Assembly: GCA_964431655.1 (NCBI GenBank)
Contig: CAYSKJ010000093.1
Span: 1 to 12,068 of the forward strand
DNA length: 12,068 nucleotides
Direction: 5' to 3'
Source: CAYMEV01 sp964431655 [NCBI: uncultured bacterium]
GTDB lineage: Bacteria; CAYMEV01
The notes below the pieces were generated by a model. It ran no database searches, was not told the origin of the DNA, and saw nothing but the letters and a program-made list of their open reading frames with translations. Both the position numbers and the translations under genes were made by a program. Below are positions 6,674 through 12,068 of the stretch, in pieces. Each line of letters starts with the position of its first letter. Position 1 is the first letter of the stretch.

Positions 6674-8389
6674 TCATATAAACAATGATGAGATGAATAA
6701 TGCCACAAAGATTGTTTCTATCAGGATATCAAAGGCAATTCCCTTGCTTACCGTTCTTTTCTTGTAAAGGTACATGCACAGTATTATATAGCAGATTGGG
6801 AAATAGAGATAAAAAAGCCCCTCATTATCCATGGTAAAAAAAGCATAGGTAAGAATCATGTAGAGCACAATGCTCAGAACAATAATGATCAATTTTGTTT
6901 TTTCCTTGCCAATAAGTATGGGCAGTGTTTCCTTGCCGAAAATCTTGTCCCTGTTCATATCCCGTATATCAAAAATAAGGGATCTGATCAACGCAGTAAA
7001 AAAGATGAATACGAATGGAAAAAGATAATCCAGTCTTATTTCTGTAATATTAATTTCATAGTAAATAAATGGAATAAATGAACTTATCACACACAGGGCT
7101 GCGGAAAAGACAAAATCCTTTGAAGCCTTTATTTTTTTGAGGGGAAAGCCCGGTAAAGGCCTCTGATAAGCATAAGACAAGGCAAGAATAGAAATAAGTA
7201 TGGGTAGGGCCATAAGATTATAAAGAAATGCCAGACCCATGCTTATAATAATACTCATTACTGAAATCATGGTAAGAGGCTTTTGGTACCGGTTATAAAA
7301 GTCAATCTTTGCATAATCGTTAAGTACGCGGTCCTGGGTTGACAGCAGATGATTCATCAGAAGAAGTCCCCAGTAGTAAAAATAAAGAATGATGAAAGGA
7401 GTAAAGCTGCTGCCTAGCTTTAGCCATTTCTGAAACAGGTAGCTCAGGCCGGCAATTCCAAGAGCGCTGTACATGTCGGATATATAAAAAAGCCTTAGCA
7501 AATAGGACATGAGCCTTAAAAGAATACTACTCTTCTCGCTCTTTATATCCTCAATATGGTCCAGGGTATTCTGAATAACAAAAGCCGGTGTTGATGCACC
7601 AGCGGTAATGCCAATTTTGTCTTTCGACCTGATATTTCTCCTGTCAATTTCATTAGGATTCTCAATTTGCACTGCCTCAGCGCTATACTGCCTGGATATA
7701 TTGTAGAGCCTTTGGGTATTTGCTGAGTTTCTTCCGCCGATTATTATCATTAGGTCTACTTCCTGCAGTATTTTACGCAGTTCTTCCTGTCTTTTTGTTG
7801 TAGCATCACATATGGTGTCGTAAATTCTCACATTGCTGTATTTTTTTCTGATATCCCTGCAGAAATCTTCCCAGGCGTATTTGTCAGCGGTGGTCTGGCA
7901 TAATACAATTGAAGGCTCCTCCATCTTTATTGCATCCTTATTGCCTGTATCGATGACAATACCCTTATTGCCGGAATAGCCCAAAAGACCTTTGACTTCT
8001 GAATGCTCCCTGTCTCCGTAAATATAAACCCTTTTAACATTCCTGTACTGATCGGATATTATCTTTTGTATCCTCTGAACCTTGGGACATGTGGCATCCA
8101 CAATTTCCAGGCCTGATCTGCTCAATACATCCCTTTCCCGGGCACTGATGCCGTGCGCTCTGATGATTACAGTGCCTTTTCCCGGCAGATTCTCAAGATC
8201 AGTGATTACTCTGATACCTAATTTTTCAAGGATTAAAAGAGTTTGAGGGTTGTGGATAAGAGGCCCGTAGGTGTAGATTGGCTTTGGGCTCCTGTTTGCG
8301 GAAGACATGGCTATGTCTACCGCCCTCTTGACTCCCCAGCAGAATCCTGCTGTATCTGCCAGGAAAAGATTATCATTTCTAATTTTCAT
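6674..8389 (-). CDS. ispH: IspH (HMBPP reductase) fused to a UbiA-type membrane prenyltransferase (571 aa)
   Basis: Residues about 8-285 are IspH, the iron-sulfur enzyme that reduces HMBPP to IPP and DMAPP in the MEP pathway. The three cluster cysteines are C17 (GFCWGV), C101 (DATCPKV) and C194 (DTICDAT). Substrate-site residues are H46, H79 (RAHG), H129/E131 (REHSEVKG), S222/N224 (RNSANTQ) and S266 (TAGASTPAF). Residues about 300-571 form a polytopic membrane domain with the UbiA second Asp-rich motif DIRDMNRDKIFGKETLPILIG (D474, D477, D481). The first motif region (N346 to F364, NHLLSTQDRVLND) is degenerate: Ser and Arg stand where I expect the first and second Asp, although D353 is next to one site. 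IspH normally ends near 310-320 aa, so this is a true two-domain fusion. The ATG at 8389 fits IspH N-termini; an upstream TTG (8461) would add 24 non-IspH-like residues. The Shine-Dalgarno is weak. The prenyl acceptor is unknown. Confidence 0.88.
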   Translation of the reverse strand: MKIRNDNLFLADTAGFCWGVKRAVDIAMSSANRSPKPIYTYGPLIHNPQTLLILEKLGIRVITDLENLPGKGTVIIRAHGISARERDVLSRSGLEIVDATCPKVQRIQKIISDQYRNVKRVYIYGDREHSEVKGLLGYSGNKGIVIDTGNKDAIKMEEPSIVLCQTTADKYAWEDFCRDIRKKYSNVRIYDTICDATTKRQEELRKILQEVDLMIIIGGRNSANTQRLYNISRQYSAEAVQIENPNEIDRRNIRSKDKIGITAGASTPAFVIQNTLDHIEDIKSEKSSILLRLMSYLLRLFYISDMYSALGIAGLSYLFQKWLKLGSSFTPFIILYFYYWGLLLMNHLLSTQDRVLNDYAKIDFYNRYQKPLTMISVMSIIISMGLAFLYNLMALPILISILALSYAYQRPLPGFPLKKIKASKDFVFSAALCVISSFIPFIYYEINITEIRLDYLFPFVFIFFTALIRSLIFDIRDMNRDKIFGKETLPILIGKEKTKLIIIVLSIVLYMILTYAFFTMDNEGLFYLYFPICYIILCMYLYKKRTVSKGIAFDILIETIFVALFISSLFI

Positions 8390-8432
8390 GGATATAGATT
8401 CCAGACAATGTTTTGTTTTACAAGTGTTTATT

Positions 8433-8461
8433 CTTATACAGCAAAATTTCACCTCAAACAA
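8433..8461 (-). promoter_or_regulatory. Probable promoter of ispH-ubiA
   Basis: Minus-strand TTGTTT (8456-8461), 17-nt spacer, TATAAG (8433-8438). Transcription would begin near 8426, leaving a leader of about 37 nt before ATG 8389. This agrees with that start rather than the in-frame TTG at 8461, which would be inside the promoter. The -35 is only a partial match. Confidence 0.45.
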
Positions 8462-8471
8462 GATTTATAAT
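8443..8471 (+). promoter_or_regulatory. Weak candidate promoter of the AsmA-like gene
   Basis: Plus-strand perfect TATAAT at 8466-8471 but only AAAATT 17 nt upstream (8443-8448), so it would need an activator or upstream element. It overlaps the opposing ispH-ubiA promoter, so the two would be back to back. This is a consensus match only. Confidence 0.3.
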
Positions 8472-8529
8472 CAGCAGATACCGATGATTTTATTTGTCTT
8501 TATGAAAAAATTTGGTATTAATCAATAAT

Positions 8530-9759
8530 ATGGCAGGTTCAAGATCCAGCTGGATAAAAGTCCTTTACTTTTTCAGTACCCTCATTTATTTATGGGTGGC
8601 ATACTTTCTGGGAGCTACTTTCCTGCTGAATATCTTTTTGCCCGGGAAAATAATAATAAGAGATGCTGCCCTTAACTATACTTCAATCTGGTCAACCAGC
8701 CCTTTCAGGTTCTATCTGAGGAACGCAGAGCTTGAACTGGAAAGCACGGAATATGCCAGGCTTAAACTCGGGTACATCATGATTAAAATAGATCCCATAT
8801 CGCTGTTCAGGGACAATATCAGGATCATGGCTATTGATATAGACGGTATGGAAATCTTTTACAAGAAAGGGGCAATTTCAAAAATCGGCGGAGATACTGT
8901 GCTAATCAAAAGGAACCCCGGCAAGCATGATAAAAATTCATACATATTGCCTGAAAAAAGTACTATCACTGCAAAAAACATCTCAATTACCAATATAAAT
9001 AATCTCAGTTCCCGCTATGTCAGGATGAAAGATAATATTGCTCTCAACCTTGACATTGAAGTTGATGATAAAATACACATAACGGATTTTTCAGTTAATT
9101 TCCATGACAGCAATGCTTATTCCGGTGAATCGGACACCATGATATCAAACAGTCTTTACGGGTATCTTAAGCCGGTCCGGCAGGACTTTGAAAATACCCT
9201 GGAAAGTTTTGTTTTCGGTAATGACCATGCTTTCAGGCTTAAGGTCTGCGGAATTCTGGACAAGTCGTTCTTTGCCCGGAAAAAGTCATCCAGGAATGAT
9301 ATCTATAATATTATAGGCGGAGCAGGTAGAATAGATGCTGATTTTACCTTCAGGAAAAACGATATTCTCGAAATCAGAAAATACAGCCTCTTTTCTACCC
9401 ACTTTGAGATTATTTACAGGGAATTCGGCCTTTCAGGCACAGCAGAACTTGAAATAACCCAGAAAGAAGATTATACGGCTCTCATTCTGGAAATGAAAGA
9501 TATACGGATAACCCAGGGCAGTGAGGCAGTATCTTATCCAGAAGGCTTTGTAAAGGTTGAAATCTATAATCCGGCCCTGTCATTGAACAGCATAGCCTTT
9601 ATAACACCCGATTCCTACGGATCTATATCAATACAGAAGGGTGAAAATGACCCCTTTTCATATTATCAGTCCTTTAATGCAAATAACTGGATAAGCAGTA
9701 AAGAACTGGCATGTTTCATCTATGAGGATCTTCTTTTTTATGGAAAAGCCTTATTCTGA
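8530..9759 (+). CDS. AsmA-like single-pass membrane protein with large periplasmic domain (409 aa)
   Basis: One N-terminal membrane helix (about residues 9-37) after a short basic tail, then about 370 residues with alternating polar/hydrophobic beta-rich sequence and no catalytic motif. The segment ARLKLGYIMIKIDPISLFRDNIRIMAIDIDGMEIF (about residues 76-110) has the pattern at the start of AsmA-like proteins: beta strand, 'plSLf...i.I..I.idg..i'. AsmA/TamB/YhdP relatives are inner-membrane-anchored periplasmic proteins that help move lipids to the outer membrane. Here the C-terminal domain is short and the resemblance is by pattern only, so this is a provisional family call. The in-frame start codons are TTG 8512 and ATG 8530; neither has a good ribosome binding site and I prefer the ATG, as it sits closest to the membrane helix. 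The gene overlaps the opposite-strand phosphoesterase by 44 bp at its end. Confidence 0.6.
   Translation: MAGSRSSWIKVLYFFSTLIYLWVAYFLGATFLLNIFLPGKIIIRDAALNYTSIWSTSPFRFYLRNAELELESTEYARLKLGYIMIKIDPISLFRDNIRIMAIDIDGMEIFYKKGAISKIGGDTVLIKRNPGKHDKNSYILPEKSTITAKNISITNINNLSSRYVRMKDNIALNLDIEVDDKIHITDFSVNFHDSNAYSGESDTMISNSLYGYLKPVRQDFENTLESFVFGNDHAFRLKVCGILDKSFFARKKSSRNDIYNIIGGAGRIDADFTFRKNDILEIRKYSLFSTHFEIIYREFGLSGTAELEITQKEDYTALILEMKDIRITQGSEAVSYPEGFVKVEIYNPALSLNSIAFITPDSYGSISIQKGENDPFSYYQSFNANNWISSKELACFIYEDLLFYGKALF
9716..9759. other. 44-bp tail-to-tail overlap of two convergent coding regions
   Basis: The AsmA-like gene ends with TGA at 9757-9759 (plus), while the phosphoesterase gene ends with TGA read from 9718-9716 (minus). 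Both frames run through these 44 bases with no terminator hairpin visible between the genes, so the two transcripts will have complementary 3' ends. Confidence 0.8.
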
Positions 9760-10840
9760 TAATCTCGGAACTGCTGAAAAGCCTCATGGGCGGCCCCCAG
9801 GTGCCTGTGCCGCAGGATGTATATATTGCAGTTTCTCCTGAATGGAATAAACCGAAGCTGTACTTGTAATAGAGACGCACTAATAAGTCCATGGGCGGTA
9901 TCTGCCCAGCATGGGTATGGCCGCAGAGTATCAGGTCCATGCCGTATTTTGCATAATAGTCCAGATCAAGAGGCTGATGGTAAAGAAGAATATTGTACCT
10001 GGAAAGATCCAGGCCCCTGACGGATTCATCCATGTCAGGCCCCTTCAGTCCGAATGTCATTGCGGTTTTATCATCCAGACCAATTATATTAAGCCAGTTA
10101 CCAAGCATAAAGGATTCATTGACAAGGAGATTGAAGTTGCCAAGAGCAGTGAATTTTGAAAGCGTTTCTACCCCTCCGGCATAGTATTCATGATTCCCCG
10201 GGACTGCAAAAATGCCTTGCTTTGATTCAATGCCGGAGATCAGACTGCAGTACTCATCATAATCACAGATATCCATATCTATCAGGTCTCCGGTAATAAA
10301 GGTTATATCAGGTTCAAGACCGCTGACGGTTTCTGTAATGCCTTTCAGCCATTCAGAGGTATTGAGTTTCCCAAGGTGCAGGTCTGTAAGGTGAATTATA
10401 CTGAAACCAGATTTTTCCAGAGGGATTTTGGAAGAATAAATATCTATCTCCTTCAATACGGGTGCAGAACTTCCCCTGTAAACTGAAAAAGCTGATATAA
10501 CAACAGCTGAAATAATAAAGATGTTTGCAATTATTTTCCTGAACCTTCTGCCGGCGATAAAAACAAAAATATTCATAATTAAAAAAAGGCTGAAAGAGAT
10601 GGATAATACACCAATCCATACAGCCCCTGCATAGGTAAGTATGCGCAGTTTTAAAAGCCCGCCGAGCAGTTCTCCGGCAATATAAAGGGAACTAAGGAAA
10701 ACGAGTGATATTTTAAGCCACAGCTTCGCTTTTTTCCCCAGCTCCAGGCCCCTGGAAACGGAAAAATATACCAGCATGTTCATAGATGCATAGACGGTCA
10801 GGACAATAATAAAAAAGAATATGAAACCTATTATGTTCAT
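9716..10840 (-). CDS. Membrane-anchored calcineurin-like metallophosphoesterase (374 aa)
   Basis: N-terminal membrane domain of about four helices (roughly residues 4-28, 42-66, 72-97 and 103-122), then a metallophosphoesterase domain (about 143-345). The binuclear metal site is complete: D153 and H155 in DLHLG, D185 in GDLID, N216/H217 in GNHEYY, H288 in YHQP, and H308/H310 in GHTHAGQI. This matches the YkuE/YaeI group of membrane-associated phosphoesterases. The substrate cannot be read from sequence; one possibility is cleavage of a lipid A precursor, as reported for chlamydial LpxG of the same superfamily, but that is a guess. An AGG lies about 10 nt before the ATG at 10840 and a good promoter lies further upstream. 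It converges with the AsmA-like gene, overlapping its last 44 bp, and diverges from the transketolase gene. Confidence 0.85.
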   Translation of the reverse strand: MNIIGFIFFFIIVLTVYASMNMLVYFSVSRGLELGKKAKLWLKISLVFLSSLYIAGELLGGLLKLRILTYAGAVWIGVLSISFSLFLIMNIFVFIAGRRFRKIIANIFIISAVVISAFSVYRGSSAPVLKEIDIYSSKIPLEKSGFSIIHLTDLHLGKLNTSEWLKGITETVSGLEPDITFITGDLIDMDICDYDEYCSLISGIESKQGIFAVPGNHEYYAGGVETLSKFTALGNFNLLVNESFMLGNWLNIIGLDDKTAMTFGLKGPDMDESVRGLDLSRYNILLYHQPLDLDYYAKYGMDLILCGHTHAGQIPPMDLLVRLYYKYSFGLFHSGETAIYTSCGTGTWGPPMRLFSSSEIIRIRLFHKKEDPHR

Positions 10841-10867
10841 GCATGTGCAACCTGGTTTTTAAGAAGC

Positions 10868-10895
10868 AGTATACAACAAAGAATAATCTTGTAAA
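10868..10895 (-). promoter_or_regulatory. Sigma70-type promoter of the metallophosphoesterase gene
   Basis: Minus-strand TTTACA (10890-10895), 16-nt spacer, TATACT (10868-10873): five of six matches in each box. The same TTTACA plus 16-nt layout is seen at the receiver-prfB operon promoter. It lies about 28 nt upstream of the ATG at 10840. Confidence 0.65.
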
Positions 10896-10932
10896 TACTT
10901 ATATTTTAAGACAGACAAAAGGATAAAATTTC

Positions 10933-10949
10933 TTGTATTAGTGATACAA
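10933..10949. repeat. 6-5-6 inverted repeat, candidate operator
   Basis: TTGTAT, TAGTG, ATACAA: perfect 6-bp arms around a 5-bp centre. It spans the proposed -35 and part of the spacer of the transketolase promoter, a common place for a repressor. A 6-bp perfect palindrome in A/T-rich DNA can occur by chance. Confidence 0.35.
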
Positions 10950-10961
10950 ATATAATATATT
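10933..10961 (+). promoter_or_regulatory. Possible promoter of the transketolase gene
   Basis: Plus-strand TTGTAT (10933-10938), 17-nt spacer, TATATT (10956-10961); an alternative -10 TATAAT at 10951-10956 lacks a -35 at normal spacing. Transcription would begin near 10968, about 36 nt before ATG 11004. The -35 overlaps the inverted repeat at 10933-10949. Confidence 0.4.
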
Positions 10962-11003
10962 TTCATGGAATTATATAAACATATTGTAAAGCGAGATTTC
11001 TAA

Positions 11004-12068
11004 ATGAGTTTTAGCAGAGAGATCCTGGATTTTAAGCTGAAGTGCAATAAAATCAGATCCCTTGTAATGTGGATGATCAATCACGCCGGTTCGGGTCATC
11101 CGGGTCCTTCCCTTTCCTGTGTTGAGATATGCCTGGCTCTGTATGAATATATTATGAGGCACAATCCCATGGACCCCCGCTGGGAAAAAAGGGACAGATT
11201 CATACTGAGCAAAGGCCATGCAGCCCCGACCCTGTATGCTGTACTGGCTGTCATGGGCTATATTGAGGAAAGTGAGCTTGCAACCCTCAGGACTACAGAC
11301 AGCAGGCTTCAGGGGCATCCGGATATGACCATGCTTGACTGTATTGAATTTTCCACCGGATCTCTGGGAAAAGGCATATCTGCAGGCATAGGAATTGCAG
11401 AGGCATTAAAATACCGTGCAGGAAAAAGGACCCCCCCCTTCAGCCAGAAATACAGCTGTTTATCCGATGAGCTTGTATATGTTCTGGCAGGTGATGGTGA
11501 ACTGGATGAAGGAATAGCAAAAGAAGCCCTCGCATATGCTGGAGCGAAAAGACTTTCCAACTATGTTCTTATAATCGATCACAACGGTCATCAGCTCTCC
11601 GGCAAAAAGGAGAACATCCTGGATACCAGCCCCATAGAGAGCCACTTTAATCAGCTCCAGTGGCAGATTATTAACAAATACAAGGGCGGAATCGACCTCA
11701 ACGGTCATGATTACACTCATATACGATGGGCATTTAATGAAGTTCTGAATGTCAACAACAGGCCCGCGGCGATCATATTCAAGACCATAAAAGGAAAGGG
11801 AGTCCCCTTCATGGAGGACGATGCGGCGTATCATGGTACACCCCCGATGGACCACGAACTTAGAACTCTTACGACAAATTATGATGCCTGCCTGAAGAAA
11901 GAATCAGCTTCTGAAAAAAAACTAAGCGGAATATTTGATATCTATGATAGCATTATAAAACACAGGATTATTGAACTTGACAAACATGACAACATTGAGC
12001 TGGAGATCAGTGATAAACTGTCTCCCCGGGACTGTGTGGGAAAAGCCCTGGCAAAAGAAGCATTAGTC
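11004..12068 (+). CDS. tkt: Transketolase, 5' part, continues beyond the window
   Basis: Thiamine-diphosphate enzyme that moves two-carbon ketol units between sugar phosphates in the non-oxidative pentose phosphate pathway. 355 codons are visible. The TAA immediately before ATG 11004 blocks any upstream in-frame start; the Shine-Dalgarno is weak. Motifs are HAGSGHPG (27-34), SKGHAAPTLY (69-78, H72), QGHPDM (H105), STGSLGKGISAGIG (117-130), the diphosphate/metal motif GDG (163-165) with N194 (HNGHQLSG), and KGKGVPF...YHG (H277). The frame then continues through a linker (about 285-340) into PRDCVGKALAKEAL, the start of the Pyr domain, so this is probably a full single-chain transketolase and not a split N-terminal subunit. 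There is a short extension (about 141-156, GKRTPPFSQKYSCLSD) just before the GDG region, encoded across a run of eight C. The remaining Pyr and C-terminal domains are off the right edge. Confidence 0.9.
   Translation, partial: MSFSREILDFKLKCNKIRSLVMWMINHAGSGHPGPSLSCVEICLALYEYIMRHNPMDPRWEKRDRFILSKGHAAPTLYAVLAVMGYIEESELATLRTTDSRLQGHPDMTMLDCIEFSTGSLGKGISAGIGIAEALKYRAGKRTPPFSQKYSCLSDELVYVLAGDGELDEGIAKEALAYAGAKRLSNYVLIIDHNGHQLSGKKENILDTSPIESHFNQLQWQIINKYKGGIDLNGHDYTHIRWAFNEVLNVNNRPAAIIFKTIKGKGVPFMEDDAAYHGTPPMDHELRTLTTNYDACLKKESASEKKLSGIFDIYDSIIKHRIIELDKHDNIELEISDKLSPRDCVGKALAKEALV

Noticed and set aside
8390-8461. TTG start at 8461 for ispH-ubiA
   Set aside because: The extra 24 residues do not resemble an IspH N-terminus and overlap a plausible promoter; ATG 8389 fits the family.
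8502-8528. Eight-codon frame MKKFGINQ ending 1 nt before ATG 8530, as a leader peptide
   Set aside because: It has no ribosome binding site, no regulatory codon run and no attenuator hairpin.
10971-11855. Three minus-strand open frames (115, 83 and 131 aa) opposite the transketolase gene
   Set aside because: They are antisense to a strongly conserved coding frame, overlap each other and show no protein-like features.
1-12068. tRNA, rRNA, CRISPR arrays, insertion sequences, prophage or defence genes
   Set aside because: I found no cloverleaf, regularly spaced repeats, transposase or integrase motifs. Coding density and style are uniform across the window.

Overview
The window looks like ordinary chromosome from a diderm (Gram-negative-type) bacterium of low to moderate GC, roughly 40% by eye. 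The diderm call rests on a tandem pair of LolC/LolE-type lipoprotein-release permeases, two type IV prepilin-like proteins and an AsmA-like membrane-anchored protein. I cannot fix the phylum. I vaguely recall release factor 2 lying near lol genes in Spirochaetota, which would fit but is weak evidence. There are no mobile elements, CRISPR arrays, tRNA or rRNA genes, and no intergenic stretch reaches 300 bases.

Left part (1-3866, all minus strand): a tight operon reads, in transcription order, a small zinc-ribbon/receiver protein, prfB (release factor 2, with the classic programmed +1 frameshift), a LolE/LolC-type permease and a second LolC/E-type permease that runs off the left edge. Intergenic gaps are 1, 2 and 1 nt, so the proteins are probably translationally coupled. 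A good sigma70-type promoter (TTTACA, 16 nt, TATAAT) precedes the operon.

Middle (3931-5363, minus): two prepilin genes, PilW/GspJ-like then GspH/FimT-like, separated by 16 nt that hold the second gene's ribosome binding site. Upstream lies an aminotransferase (5395-6588) of the alanine-aminotransferase type. Upstream of that is a long gene (6674-8389) encoding a fusion of IspH, the last enzyme of the MEP isoprenoid pathway, with a UbiA-type membrane prenyltransferase.

Right part: divergent from ispH-ubiA is an AsmA-like single-pass membrane protein (8530-9759, plus). It overlaps tail to tail by 44 bp with a membrane-anchored metallophosphoesterase (9716-10840, minus). The phosphoesterase and a transketolase gene (from 11004, plus, running off the right edge) diverge from a 163-bp intergenic region. 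That region holds a well-formed minus-strand promoter and a 6-5-6 inverted repeat overlapping the likely transketolase promoter.

The most unusual items are the IspH-UbiA fusion, whose first Asp-rich prenyltransferase motif looks degenerate, and the zinc-ribbon/receiver protein coupled to a recoded prfB and Lol permeases. I saw no clear new defence or mobile system.
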